The position numbers and the translations under genes were made by a program. From the NCBI RefSeq assembly GCF_003337305.1, contig NZ_QPJO01000001.1:705104-769103 (forward strand): a DNA stretch of 64,000 nucleotides, given 5' to 3'. Below the pieces are notes generated by a model, which had not been told where the DNA came from, ran no database searches, and saw nothing but the letters and a program-made list of their open reading frames with translations. This document shows, in pieces, positions 21,196 through 30,431 of this stretch (the first letter of the stretch is position 1; each line of letters begins with the position of its first letter). The stretch is from Winogradskyella arenosi. Lineage in GTDB: Bacteria > Bacteroidota > Bacteroidia > Flavobacteriales > Flavobacteriaceae.

Positions 21196-21762
21196 TTATT
21201 CCTTCCAACGCACCGTTTCCATAATGTGTTTTATATCCTTTTTTAAATATTCTGCAGCCGGATAAATAGAGTCGTAGTTGGGTTTGGCATAGAAATATAA
21301 AGACCCACTTAAAAAGTGTGTTGTACTGTCTGTAACGTAAAACTGGGATTGAGATGCGGCATCCCCTCCAATTTCATATAACATACCATAGGTCCTGTTT
21401 TCAGCATTTATAAATTCCCCTTGGCTTATCTCATCAGCCTTTATTGTGTGCTTTTGCGTTAGGTTTTGGGCATCGCGCAATAAACTATCTAAATTGCTGT
21501 GAACCTCTTTATACGTCAGATATATTGTAGCATTTAAGGACGGATATTTTACATCTATGCCGTGGGTTGTTGCTGTTGACTTTACGGTTTTTATAGGTTC
21601 GGATAGCTTATTTTTTTCAAAAGAAAACGGTAAGGGAACCACAGTCTTTTCGTAGACGGCCTTAGGGTATTCTAGTCTTAAATAGCCTTTAGGTTTAGGT
21701 AAAGGATCATTACCGCAACCTAATAACAATAAACTTAATATGGGTAGGGCTATGCGTTTCAT
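21196..21762 (-). CDS. gldD: Gliding motility lipoprotein GldD
   Basis: A 188-residue lipoprotein (lipobox LLLGC) with the characteristic N-terminal NDPLPKPKGYLRLEYP of GldD, needed for gliding and type IX secretion in Flavobacterium. Its start overlaps the end of gldE by 4 nt, the known gldE-gldD arrangement. Confidence 0.93.
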   Translation of the reverse strand: MKRIALPILSLLLLGCGNDPLPKPKGYLRLEYPKAVYEKTVVPLPFSFEKNKLSEPIKTVKSTATTHGIDVKYPSLNATIYLTYKEVHSNLDSLLRDAQNLTQKHTIKADEISQGEFINAENRTYGMLYEIGGDAASQSQFYVTDSTTHFLSGSLYFYAKPNYDSIYPAAEYLKKDIKHIMETVRWKE

Positions 21763-23078
21763 GCTTGTCTGTCTAATAAGGTGAGTTTAATTTGTTTAAT
21801 ACGTTTGCGTTCTAAAGCTTCAATAGTAAACACATAATTTTTGAAATTTATTTTACTTCCTACTCTCGGAAATCCTCCTGAAATTTCTAAAACAAAGCCT
21901 GCAAGGGTTTCTGCCTCGCCTTTCTGAGCTTCAAAAAGTTCTGCATCAGCTTCAATACCTACAATTTTGTACACATCTTTTAAAGGTGTTTTTCCTTCAA
22001 AACTATAATTGTTATTGTTCAGTTTGGTGTAAATAAGATCGTCATCGTCATATTCATCACTAATATCACCAACAATTTCTTCAATAATATCTTCTAAAGA
22101 TACCAAGCCAGAAGTACCACCATACTCATCGACTACAACGGCAAGGTGGACTTTTTTAGTTTGAAATTCCACCATTAAATCATCCAATTTCTTGTTTTCT
22201 GGGACAAAAAAAGGGGCTCTTAAAATGGTAGTCCAATCAAAGGTCTTTTTATTTAAATGTGGTAGTAAATCTTTTACGTATAAAACCCCAATAATAGTGT
22301 CAATACTTTCTTCGTACACCGGAATTCTAGAATAACCATTCGCTATAATTTCAGCAATAATAGTTTCGTAAGGCGTATCTATTCTCAAGGCAAACAAATC
22401 CATCCTAGGACGCATAACTTGCTTGGTATCGGTATTTCCAAAAGAGACAATACCCTGAAGTAGTTTTTGTTCTTCTTGTGTGGTGTCTTGACTATTGGTG
22501 AGCTCTAAGGCCTGAGACAATTGGTCTACACTTAGATTAGAGCGTTGTTTTCCAAATTTATTATGAATTTGAAGCGTTACAAAACGCATCGGTAAACTTA
22601 TAGGCGAAAAAATAACGTCTAGTACACTTAAGGGGCGTGCCATAAACGAGGAGAATTTTACACGGTTTCTGTTGGCGTAAATTTTTGGAATAATCTCTCC
22701 AAATAATAAGATTAAAAACGTGGCCGTTACCACTTCTAATAAAAACCTTGCAAGTGGGTTTGTAATGTCATGAAAAATGGTTTCTCCAATATAAGAGAAC
22801 AATAATACTACCGCGATATTTATAAAATTATTAGCCACTAAAATGGTTGCTAATAACTTTTTTGGACGCTCTAAGAGAGCGGCAATAATTTGCATGGCTG
22901 GCGATTTATTTTCTAAGCCTTCATCTAAATTGGATTTGGTTAGAGAAAATAAAGCCACTTCTGCTCCAGAGATTAAAGCCGAGCAGGTTAGTAATATAAT
23001 AAGGATAATGATACTTGTTATAAAGGAGGTATCGGTATAAGATAAAGTTGAAATTAAAACCGTGGGTTCTGGGTCCAA
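21759..23078 (-). CDS. gldE: Gliding motility-associated protein GldE (CBS/CorC-type membrane protein)
   Basis: A 439-residue protein with an N-terminal CNNM-type membrane domain of about four helices (from about residue 17 to 150). Two CBS motifs follow (VMRPRMDLFALR... and VPENKKLDDLMVEF...EYGGTSGLVSLEDIIEEIVG), then a C-terminal CorC/HlyC domain. Orthologues suppress or support GldD function in gliding. It sits between ssb and gldD, the conserved flavobacterial order mutY-ssb-gldE-gldD. Confidence 0.93.
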   Translation of the reverse strand: MDPEPTVLISTLSYTDTSFITSIIILIILLTCSALISGAEVALFSLTKSNLDEGLENKSPAMQIIAALLERPKKLLATILVANNFINIAVVLLFSYIGETIFHDITNPLARFLLEVVTATFLILLFGEIIPKIYANRNRVKFSSFMARPLSVLDVIFSPISLPMRFVTLQIHNKFGKQRSNLSVDQLSQALELTNSQDTTQEEQKLLQGIVSFGNTDTKQVMRPRMDLFALRIDTPYETIIAEIIANGYSRIPVYEESIDTIIGVLYVKDLLPHLNKKTFDWTTILRAPFFVPENKKLDDLMVEFQTKKVHLAVVVDEYGGTSGLVSLEDIIEEIVGDISDEYDDDDLIYTKLNNNNYSFEGKTPLKDVYKIVGIEADAELFEAQKGEAETLAGFVLEISGGFPRVGSKINFKNYVFTIEALERKRIKQIKLTLLDRQA

Positions 23079-23098
23079 GATAATAGGATATTTAAAGA

Positions 23099-23539
23099 TT
23101 AAAATGGCAAATCATCATTGTCGGATTCTACAGGTGGTGTCGTAGAACTTTGAGGCTGAGATGTTGCTGATTTTTGAGACGCGGCGTTTGGCGATTGCTC
23201 ACTCTTGGGGGTTAAAAACGTAAAGTCGTCGCATTGTATTTCAGTAGAATAACGTTCCATACCTTTGTCGTCCGTCCACTTTCTCGTTTTAATACGACCC
23301 TCAATATATATTTTATCGCCTTTAGAAAGGTATTTTTCACAAATTTCAGCAGCCTTATTTCTAACCACTATATTATGCCACTCCGTATTAGTAATACGTT
23401 CATTGGTTTGTTTGCTTGTATAGCTCTCGCTTGTAGCAATAGGAAAACGGCCTACACAATTTTTATCATCAAAATAGTGCATTTTTACTTCGTCTCCTAA
23501 GTTTCCAATCAGCATTACTTTATTTAAGGTTCCAGACAT
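23099..23539 (-). CDS. ssb: Single-stranded DNA-binding protein
   Basis: A 146-residue SSB with an N-terminal OB fold (MSGTLNKVMLIGNLG...), a Gln/Ser/Pro-rich linker and the acidic partner-binding tip DNDDLPF. It binds ssDNA and recruits repair and replication proteins. Lies between mutY and gldE on the same strand. Confidence 0.96.
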   Translation of the reverse strand: MSGTLNKVMLIGNLGDEVKMHYFDDKNCVGRFPIATSESYTSKQTNERITNTEWHNIVVRNKAAEICEKYLSKGDKIYIEGRIKTRKWTDDKGMERYSTEIQCDDFTFLTPKSEQSPNAASQKSATSQPQSSTTPPVESDNDDLPF

Positions 23540-23627
23540 AATAATTCATTTTTAATAGGTTGCAAAGTTACTCAATTGCATAACTAGGAGATTAAAAGTA
23601 ATAAAAAAATGTGATTTCTTTAAGGTT

Positions 23628-24668
23628 CTAAAACCCGAATTGGGTTATAAAGTCGTTTATAAGCGCCGGAACGGGGTATTTTTTTAGAGATTTTATAGGA
23701 ATGGCCCCTTCAGGAAGCGTTTGTGTTTCAATAATCCAGAATTTGGTATGCAGGTGCTGGTGCGATAATTTATGGATCACATCAACCTCATTATATAAGG
23801 CGTAATCAAAAGTCATGTCCTCCAAGATGCTATTTTCAAGCCCTAACATATGAAACTCTTCAGAACTTAAACTTTTATCAGATTCAATTAACGGGAACTG
23901 ATAGAGGTTTTGCCAAATACCTTTATGGGTCCGTTGTTCAATAAAAGTTTGTTGTTGCTGATCAATCCCTACTATAAAGTTGAAATATTTGGTGGTGATT
24001 TTGGTCTTTTTCAATTTCACGGGTAACTCTCCAATACGTTGGTGTTGTAAAGCGGCACAATTCGTATTTAAGGGGCAGGCTTCACAGTTGGGGTTTTTAG
24101 GTTTACATTGCAAAGCTCCAAACTCCATTAAGGCTTGGTTATAAGTAGCCGGCTGGTCTTTTAAAATCAACGAACTGGCCAAGGTTTTAAATTCTTTGAT
24201 GCCTGCGGAAGTGTTAATAGGCGTATCAATACCAAAATAACGCGATAATACACGGTATACATTACCATCTACCACGGCAGCCGGTTCATTAAAGGCAATT
24301 GAAGCAATGGCACTGGCCGTATAATCTCCAACACCTTTCAATTTTAATAAGTCCTTATAATTATCAGGAAATTTTCCGTTAAGCTCATAGGCAATATGTT
24401 TGGCTGTGGTGTGTAAATTTCGGGCTCTAGAATAATAGCCTAAACCTTGCCATAATTTTAAAACAGAAGTTTCTGAGGCTTCCGCGAGATCAAAAACAGT
24501 AGGGTAATTTGCAACAAATTCTTCATAATAGGGTAACCCTTGTTTAATTTGGGTCTGCTGTAAAATGATTTCTGATAGCCAAATTGTATAGGGATTATTA
24601 GTGGTCCTCCAAGGGAGGTCTCTCTTTTTGTCTGAATACCAGAGGATTAATTTTGATTGAAAACTCAT
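23628..24668 (-). CDS. mutY: A/G-specific adenine glycosylase
   Basis: Removes adenine opposite 8-oxoguanine. The 346-residue protein has the helix-hairpin-helix LKGVGDYTASAIASIAF with the catalytic Asp in VVDGNVYRVLSR. An iron-sulfur Cys set C-x6-C-x2-C-x5-C (CKPKNPNCEACPLNTNC) follows, then a C-terminal NUDIX-like domain. Head of the mutY-ssb-gldE-gldD run and divergent from the HU gene. Confidence 0.95.
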   Translation of the reverse strand: MSFQSKLILWYSDKKRDLPWRTTNNPYTIWLSEIILQQTQIKQGLPYYEEFVANYPTVFDLAEASETSVLKLWQGLGYYSRARNLHTTAKHIAYELNGKFPDNYKDLLKLKGVGDYTASAIASIAFNEPAAVVDGNVYRVLSRYFGIDTPINTSAGIKEFKTLASSLILKDQPATYNQALMEFGALQCKPKNPNCEACPLNTNCAALQHQRIGELPVKLKKTKITTKYFNFIVGIDQQQQTFIEQRTHKGIWQNLYQFPLIESDKSLSSEEFHMLGLENSILEDMTFDYALYNEVDVIHKLSHQHLHTKFWIIETQTLPEGAIPIKSLKKYPVPALINDFITQFGF

Positions 24669-24730
24669 TATGCTATTTTAATAAAAAACAAAGCTAAATG
24701 TTTATTGTGTTAAATTTTAATTAATTACGC

Positions 24731-24762
24731 TTGATGAATTGAAATTAAATTACTTATATTTG
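24731..24762 (+). promoter_or_regulatory. Promoter of the HU gene
   Basis: TTG at 24731-24733, 21-nt spacer, TATATTTG at 24755-24762. This is an exact match to the Bacteroidota -33/-7 consensus. It predicts a start near 24768 and a short leader. Confidence 0.75.
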
Positions 24763-24804
24763 CATCCCTTAGAATTTATAGTAACCCTAAAACTAGTAAC
24801 AAAA

Positions 24805-25095
24805 ATGACAAAAGCTGATTTGGTAGCGAAAATATCTGATAAATTAGGTATTGAGAAAGGTGACGTTCAAGCCACTGTTGAAACATTTATGGAAGAAGTA
24901 AAGACATCTTTAGAAAGTGGAGATAACGTTTATTTAAGAGGTTTCGGAAGTTTCATTATTAAGACAAGAGCTGAAAAAACAGGTCGTAATATTTCAAAGA
25001 ATACTACAATAAAAATTCCTGCACACAACATTCCTGCATTTAAGCCAGCTAAAGTATTTTTAGAGGGTGTTAAATCTAATGTTGAGGTTAACTAA
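24805..25095 (+). CDS. HU family DNA-binding protein
   Basis: A 96-residue nucleoid protein that bends DNA. The start is set at ATG 24805 (MTKADLVAKISDKLG); the open frame further upstream overlaps the promoter and is not part of the protein. The DNA-binding arm GFGSFIIKTRAEKTGRN is intact. Followed by the 29-codon basic protein gene. Confidence 0.95.
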   Translation: MTKADLVAKISDKLGIEKGDVQATVETFMEEVKTSLESGDNVYLRGFGSFIIKTRAEKTGRNISKNTTIKIPAHNIPAFKPAKVFLEGVKSNVEVN

Positions 25096-25139
25096 GAAAG
25101 CATTAAAACAAAATATTAATTTAAAAAGCATTATTTATT

Positions 25140-25229
25140 ATGCCAAGTGGTAAAAAAAGAAAAAGACACAAGGTAGCGACGCATAAGCGTAAGAAACGTA
25201 GACGCGCTAATCGTCATAAAAAGAAATAA
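25140..25229 (+). CDS. Very small basic protein, probable Bacteroidota ribosomal protein (bL38-like)
   Basis: A 29-residue ORF beginning MPSGKKRKRHKVATHKRKKR; nearly every residue is Lys, Arg or His. From memory it matches a tiny conserved protein lying before the RNase E/G gene in Flavobacteriia, and I believe this corresponds to the ribosomal protein bL38 seen in a Flavobacterium ribosome structure. It follows HU by 44 nt and is followed at once by a terminator, so HU and this gene may share a transcript. That it is a real gene is likely; the bL38 name is less sure. Confidence 0.7.
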   Translation: MPSGKKRKRHKVATHKRKKRRRANRHKKK

Positions 25230-25236
25230 ATTGTTA

Positions 25237-25261
25237 AAAGTAGTTTTATAACTACTTTTTT
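25237..25261 (+). terminator. Terminator after the small basic protein gene
   Basis: A 9-bp stem AAAGTAGTT / AACTACTTT (25237-25245 with 25250-25258) followed by T's. Confidence 0.75.
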
Positions 25262-25404
25262 CAGTTTTAAAGGAACGTTCTTTGATATAGAATTTAGAAG
25301 GTATTTAATAGAGTCCTTCTAGGTTTGTTGGATTTTACATCCTGTGTCAAATAATTTAGTAACATCCATCTATCTCAATGAAGAGTTAGATTTAAATTGA
25401 CATT

Positions 25405-26949
25405 ATGAACAATGAATTAATCGTAAGATCGAGTTCAGATATTGTTGATTTTGCCTTATTAAAAGATGGAAAACTTATTGAATTACACAAAGACGAAGAG
25501 GATAACAACTTTGCGGTAGGTGATATTTTTATTGCCAAAATCCGTAAAGTTATTCCTGGTCTAAACGCTGCGTTTGTTAACGTAGGGTATGAGAAAGATG
25601 GTTTTTTACACTATCATGATCTAGGACCGCAACTGCCTTCGCTTTTAAAATTCATTAAACGTGTAAGCACAGGGAAATTAAGAGATTATTCTCTTAAAGA
25701 CTTTCCGATGGAGAAAGATTTAGACAAAAATGGTACCATTGCAAATGCCATAAAGTCTAATCAATCCATTTTAGTACAAGTAGTAAAAGAACCGATCTCT
25801 ACTAAGGGACCGCGCATTAGTTCAGAATTGTCTATTGCCGGAAGATATATTGTCTTGGTACCTTTTTCTAACCGTATTTCAATTTCACAAAAAATTGATT
25901 CGCAAGAAGAAAAAGACCGCCTAAAAAGGCTTGTTAAAAGTATCACACCAAAGGGATTTGGGGTTATTATTCGTACCGTAGCAGAAGGCAAGAAAGTTGC
26001 CGAGCTCGATAGTGATTTACAAAATTTGCTGGATCGATGGACAGCAATGTGTAAAAAATTGTACAAAGCACATCACCCAACTAAGGTCTTGGGAGAAATG
26101 AACAAAGCATCCTCAATTTTGAGAGATATTTTTAATGATTCTTTCTCTGCTATAGTTGTAGACGATGAAGAAATGTATGTACAAGTAAAAGATTATGTGC
26201 AACAAATTGCACCAAACAAAGAATCCATAGTGAAGTACTATAAGAATGGTGTCCCAATCTTTGAAAAATTTGGTATAGAACGCCAAATTAAGACCTCATT
26301 CGGTAGAACCGTCTCTATGGCTAAAGGCGCCTATTTAGTTATTGAACACACTGAAGCATTACATGTTGTAGATGTGAACAGTGGTAACCGTTCTAATAAA
26401 GAAAAAAACCAAGAAGACACCGCCTTAGAAGTCAACATGATCTCTGCCCAAGAGATTGCCCGACAATTGCGTTTACGTGATATGGGAGGCATTATTGTTA
26501 TCGATTTTATTGATATGGGTAAAGCAGAGAACAGAAAAAAGCTTTATAATTATCTTAGAGATGAGATGAAAGATGATAAAGCAAAGCATAAAATATTGCC
26601 GCCGAGTAAGTTTGGATTAGTGCAAATAACCAGACAGCGTGTTAGGCCAGAACGCAATATTAAAACGAAAGAAGAAAATCCGAACCATATTGGAGGTGAT
26701 GAAATCGAAGCACCAATTAAAGTGGTGGAACGCATTAATCAAGACCTACAACGTATTTTCAAAAAAAATCATAAAAAGGTGATTCTTAATACACACCCTT
26801 TTATAGCAGCCTTTTTAACCCAAGGGTTTCCATCAGTACGTTCAAAGTGGTTTATTGAACACAAAAAGTGGGTAAAAGTTTTACCTAGAGATGCTTACAC
26901 TTATCTTGAATATCATTTTTATGACAAAGATGGTAACAAAATCAAATAA
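25405..26949 (+). CDS. rng: Ribonuclease E/G family protein
   Basis: A 514-residue endoribonuclease for rRNA maturation and mRNA decay. An S1-like domain lies near the N-terminus (VGDIFIAKIRKVIPGLNAAFVNVG, with a long inserted segment typical of Bacteroidota). The catalytic acidic residues are in HVVDVNSGNR and GGIIVIDFIDM. There is no C-terminal RNase E scaffold, so it is of RNase G size. It lies downstream of the HU and small basic protein genes, separated by a terminator. Confidence 0.92.
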   Translation: MNNELIVRSSSDIVDFALLKDGKLIELHKDEEDNNFAVGDIFIAKIRKVIPGLNAAFVNVGYEKDGFLHYHDLGPQLPSLLKFIKRVSTGKLRDYSLKDFPMEKDLDKNGTIANAIKSNQSILVQVVKEPISTKGPRISSELSIAGRYIVLVPFSNRISISQKIDSQEEKDRLKRLVKSITPKGFGVIIRTVAEGKKVAELDSDLQNLLDRWTAMCKKLYKAHHPTKVLGEMNKASSILRDIFNDSFSAIVVDDEEMYVQVKDYVQQIAPNKESIVKYYKNGVPIFEKFGIERQIKTSFGRTVSMAKGAYLVIEHTEALHVVDVNSGNRSNKEKNQEDTALEVNMISAQEIARQLRLRDMGGIIVIDFIDMGKAENRKKLYNYLRDEMKDDKAKHKILPPSKFGLVQITRQRVRPERNIKTKEENPNHIGGDEIEAPIKVVERINQDLQRIFKKNHKKVILNTHPFIAAFLTQGFPSVRSKWFIEHKKWVKVLPRDAYTYLEYHFYDKDGNKIK

Positions 26950-26958
26950 TATCTATTA

Positions 26959-26994
26959 AAAAAGCCCAACTGAAATTTTCAGTTGGGCTTTTGT
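26959..26994. terminator. Terminator between rng and the BI-1-like gene
   Basis: A long stem (16 bp, about 26960-26975 with 26976-26991) around AGCCCAACTGAAA, with A and T runs on either side; works for both convergent genes. Confidence 0.85.
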
Positions 26995-27012
26995 GTTTTA
27001 TAGCATAAGGCC

Positions 27013-27717
27013 TTAATCTCTAGACATTAATATGCTTAGCACATACCAAAATAATAACATTAGTGATGCAAACAGCCCTAAAGCAGCAGGGATGTAATCT
27101 TCTACACCATATTTCTTGACTAAGTTAGAGGTTTGATATAAAATAGAACCTCCAGCGAGTAAACACATACCTGCTGAAAACCATAAACCTAAGTTAAACC
27201 CAAATATTGCTCCGGCAATGATGATACCTATAGCGATAAAAAAGCCTATCGTTAATCCTGTTTTTAAGAAAGAGAAATCTTTTTTGGTTAATAATACAAC
27301 GGCAGATAAGCCTGTAAATAAGGCTAGAGTAACAATCGCTGCTTGGTTAAGAATTTCTGGTCCAGATTCCATATAGAATGCCGCAATAAAGAGCATAGGA
27401 ACAAAAATGAGGGCTTCAAAGAAAATATAAATTCCATAAGCCAAATACTGCTTGCTTTTGTCCGTCGTTTTTAAAGCCATATTCTCGGCGTAATTGGTCG
27501 CTAACATAAAGCCGCCTAACATAATTAACCACTTATAACCTTGGGTCATGGATAACATAAATTCTACAACGGTCTCACTTTGTAAGAGTAGGTATTCAAA
27601 AAGTATAAAAACTAAAACTCCGGCAGCTACATGGGCATAGGTCTTTTTGTAAAAGGCCATGCGTTCCACATCTGGGATCTCGCTAATTAATAGTTTTTCT
27701 GGGTATTGATTTTCCAT
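27013..27717 (-). CDS. Bax inhibitor-1 / YccA family membrane protein
   Basis: A 234-residue protein with seven predicted membrane segments, of the BI-1/YccA type (MAFYKKTYAHVAAGVLVFILFEY near the N-terminus). The start is set at MENQYPEK (27717), preceded by AAAGGAAAT. A longer start at 27744 (MALTKSKGN) is possible. Members are linked to membrane protein quality control and ion leak; the exact role here is unknown. Confidence 0.85.
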   Translation of the reverse strand: MENQYPEKLLISEIPDVERMAFYKKTYAHVAAGVLVFILFEYLLLQSETVVEFMLSMTQGYKWLIMLGGFMLATNYAENMALKTTDKSKQYLAYGIYIFFEALIFVPMLFIAAFYMESGPEILNQAAIVTLALFTGLSAVVLLTKKDFSFLKTGLTIGFFIAIGIIIAGAIFGFNLGLWFSAGMCLLAGGSILYQTSNLVKKYGVEDYIPAALGLFASLMLLFWYVLSILMSRD

Positions 27718-27775
27718 ATTTCCTTTAGATTTGGTTAGTGCCACTAAAATATGTTATTTCTTAAGGTATTCAAAT

Positions 27776-27807
27776 AAAAAAGAGTTCCAATTATTCAGAA
27801 CTCTTTT
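27776..27807 (-). terminator. Hairpin terminator between the BI-1-like and zinc peptidase genes
   Basis: A 10-bp stem AAAAGAGTTC / GAACTCTTTT with a loop of about 11 nt. Both genes are on the minus strand, so it ends the zinc peptidase transcript's upstream neighbour or lies between separately transcribed genes. Confidence 0.55.
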
Positions 27808-27828
27808 ATTTAAAAGCATTTGTATTTT

Positions 27829-28533
27829 TTAATTTCTACTACCAAACACTTGTAGTGCCCAGTATAATAAAGAGGCTAAAGCACCAATAGCAGCAACTAA
27901 ATAGGTTCTCGCTGCCCATTTTAAGGCATCTTTAGAACCGCTGTATTCTTCTGGTGTGAGCATGTTTTTAGTTTTTAACCAAGCTAAAGCCCGGTGACTC
28001 GCATCGTATTCTACGGGCAAGGTTATAAAACTAAATAACGTTGCAAAGCCCATAAATATTAAACCAGCAACCGAAATCCAATATCCTAATCCTATACCTG
28101 CACCAGCAGCTAAAACTAAACCTCCAATAACTAACCATTGCGACATCCCAGAGGTCACACTAACTAGAGGCACTAAAGCCGAGCGCATTCCTAATGCACT
28201 ATAAGCTTGAGCGTGTTGTACGGCATGTCCGCACTCATGAGCAGCTACAGCGGCAGCGGCGGCATTGCGTTGGTTGTATACGGCTTCACTTAAATTCACC
28301 GTTTTATTTTTAGGATTATAATGATCCGTTAATTGTCCAGGAGTAGAAATCACTTCCACATCATAAATACCGTTATCAGCGAGCATTTTTTCTGCAATTT
28401 CTCGGCCCGATAAGCCATTGCGCAGCTGCACTTTAGAGTATTTAGCGAACTTTTGTTTTAATTGGTTGCTAACAAGCCAACTGACTAAGCCAATAGCACC
28501 GATTAATACATAATATCCTAGCATTCCATTCAT
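27829..28533 (-). CDS. Zinc metallopeptidase, YugP type
   Basis: A 234-residue membrane protein with the zinc motif HECGH (H99, E100, H103) after an Ala-rich helix (NAAAAAVAAHECGHAVQHAQAY). Several hydrophobic segments follow, about 120-225. It matches the Zn_peptidase_2 / YugP family, whose physiological substrate is unknown. Confidence 0.9.
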   Translation of the reverse strand: MNGMLGYYVLIGAIGLVSWLVSNQLKQKFAKYSKVQLRNGLSGREIAEKMLADNGIYDVEVISTPGQLTDHYNPKNKTVNLSEAVYNQRNAAAAAVAAHECGHAVQHAQAYSALGMRSALVPLVSVTSGMSQWLVIGGLVLAAGAGIGLGYWISVAGLIFMGFATLFSFITLPVEYDASHRALAWLKTKNMLTPEEYSGSKDALKWAARTYLVAAIGALASLLYWALQVFGSRN

Positions 28534-28633
28534 AATTCAAAAGTTTTAATTCTTATAAATTTACTAAATGAATAGCAAATAATAAGCCAAATTTGAGTTA
28601 AGAAATTTTGTCAGTATAGGATGATTTTAAGCT

Positions 28634-29734
28634 TTACATCGCATCAATAGACCAGTTAAAGGCGTCAGCTATTTCTTCATAGACAATTCTTCCGTTTACA
28701 ATATTAAGCCCTTTAGCAAGGGTTTTATCTTGCTTACACGCGTTTTCCCAACCTTTATTAGCTAAACGTAAAACGTAAGGGAGTGTTACATTGGTTAAGG
28801 CTAGTGTAGAGGTGTACGGAACAGCTCCTGGCATGTTAGCAACACAATAATGAACCACATCATCAATAATAAAGGTCGGATCTTCGTGCGTGGTTGGTTT
28901 AGAGGTTTCTATACAACCACCTTGATCTACGGCCACATCCACTAAAACAGTTCCAGGGCGCATTTCTTTAAGCATATCTCTAGTGATTAATTTTGGTGCA
29001 ATTCCGCCACGTACTAAGACGCCACCTATAATTAAATCGTGATCTTTAATGCGTTTTCTAATGTTGTATTCACTAGAAAATTCAGTGACCACATGGCTTG
29101 GCATTACGTCATTTACATAACGGAGTTGCTTCATATTAATATCCATAATTGTAACATGAGCGCCTAGGCCTGCAGCCATTTTTGCGGCTTGGATACCAAC
29201 GACTCCTGCTCCTAAGACTAAAACGCGTCCTGGTGGAACTCCGGGAACACCACCTAAAAGAACTCCACGGCCTTTAATGGGTTTTTCTAAATATTTAGCA
29301 CCTTGCTGTACCGCCATTCTACCTGCAACTTCAGACATCGGCGTTAATAATGGCAGTGAACCATCTTTGTCTTCTACAGTTTCATAGGCAATACATACCG
29401 CCTGACTGTTAAGCATAGCTCTTGTTAAAGGCTCGCTTGAAGCAAAATGAAAATAAGTAAATACCACATGGTGGGCTTGGATAAGAGGATACTCTTCTTC
29501 TATAGGTTCTTTCACCTTTACAATCATATCACTCGAGGAGTAGACATCTACGATGGTGTCTAAAATAATACCACCGGCATTGATATAATCTAGATCTGAG
29601 AACCCGCTTCCTAAACCAGCCTCTTTCTGAACATATACCGTATGCTTGTGTTTTGTAAGTTCGAAAACACCTGCGGGGGTCATACCAACGCGGTTTTCGT
29701 TATTTTTGATTTCCTTTGGAATGCCAATTTTCAT
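28634..29734 (-). CDS. ald: Alanine dehydrogenase
   Basis: Reversible NAD-linked deamination of alanine to pyruvate. The start is set at MKIGIPKEIKNNENRVGMTP (29734); the frame is open to 29782, but only the shorter form fits the family, giving 366 residues. Landmarks are the pyruvate-binding Lys/Arg N-terminal segment, VVFTYFHFASSEPLT, the NAD-binding loop VLGAGVVGIQAAKMAAGLGA and the C-terminal NMPGAVPYTSTLALTN. Confidence 0.94.
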   Translation of the reverse strand: MKIGIPKEIKNNENRVGMTPAGVFELTKHKHTVYVQKEAGLGSGFSDLDYINAGGIILDTIVDVYSSSDMIVKVKEPIEEEYPLIQAHHVVFTYFHFASSEPLTRAMLNSQAVCIAYETVEDKDGSLPLLTPMSEVAGRMAVQQGAKYLEKPIKGRGVLLGGVPGVPPGRVLVLGAGVVGIQAAKMAAGLGAHVTIMDINMKQLRYVNDVMPSHVVTEFSSEYNIRKRIKDHDLIIGGVLVRGGIAPKLITRDMLKEMRPGTVLVDVAVDQGGCIETSKPTTHEDPTFIIDDVVHYCVANMPGAVPYTSTLALTNVTLPYVLRLANKGWENACKQDKTLAKGLNIVNGRIVYEEIADAFNWSIDAM

Positions 29735-29983
29735 TTGTTTTGCAGCTTTAGAGGTTTGTAAACAGTAAGAAAGTACCGCCAAAAATCTTAGCTATGCAAG
29801 GACATAAAGCAGGATAAAATAATTTTTATGATATTGTTATTTTGAAGCTTTTATATTGAAAACTTTTAAAAATAGGTCTTTTTTTTGAAGCGATATGCTA
29901 TTGCGACTTCTTAAGCCGAAGGTCTAAAATTGAAAATGAACAAGGCTTAAGGTTCTGCCTTAGGCAACCTATTTTTTGAAGGT

Positions 29984-30427
29984 TTAAGGTGATCGATTAT
30001 GCCATGGTTGCAGGTAGATTTTGACCACTTTATCATTTTCAAAAACCAGAACAAGTTCACTTAATTCTTTCGCGGAAAAAGGATCTAGTAAACCTATATA
30101 ATAATAAAAGGCATCGGGGTTTGCTGTAGACGCGGCGATAGGTTTTCCTAACTCTTTAATAACATAGGCTTTGCTCTCGCCGAGAAAGAGTTCTCTATCC
30201 ATTACATCGTCTACCATTTCTGCTCTAGTGTCGTGCTGGGTACGCCAGCGCTGTGCATCGAAACGCTCGTTAAATTGATAGATTAAAATACGACTGATTA
30301 CAAAGGCACTAAATAAGATAAGACCTATTTGATTGACTTGGTTATTACGGAAATCAAAATAGTCCGTGAGTGGTTTAGCTTTCTTTTTTTTGGGTTGCTT
30401 TTCTAATGATGGTTTGTTTATAGGCAT
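29984..30427 (-). CDS. Membrane-anchored BamE-like protein
   Basis: A 147-residue protein with a Lys-rich cytoplasmic start, one membrane helix (about 33-50) and a C-terminal segment (FLGESKAYVIKELGKPIAAS...YYYIGL) resembling the SmpA/BamE-type fold. Not lipidated. It lies 4 nt downstream of the next gene and is part of a leuS transcript. Function unknown. Confidence 0.6.
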   Translation of the reverse strand: MPINKPSLEKQPKKKKAKPLTDYFDFRNNQVNQIGLILFSAFVISRILIYQFNERFDAQRWRTQHDTRAEMVDDVMDRELFLGESKAYVIKELGKPIAASTANPDAFYYYIGLLDPFSAKELSELVLVFENDKVVKIYLQPWHNRSP

Positions 30428-30431
30428 TAGA

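Noticed and set aside
29951..29970. Plus-strand terminator hairpin in the gap before ald
   Set aside because: The stem has a bulge and no plus-strand gene precedes it; probably chance.
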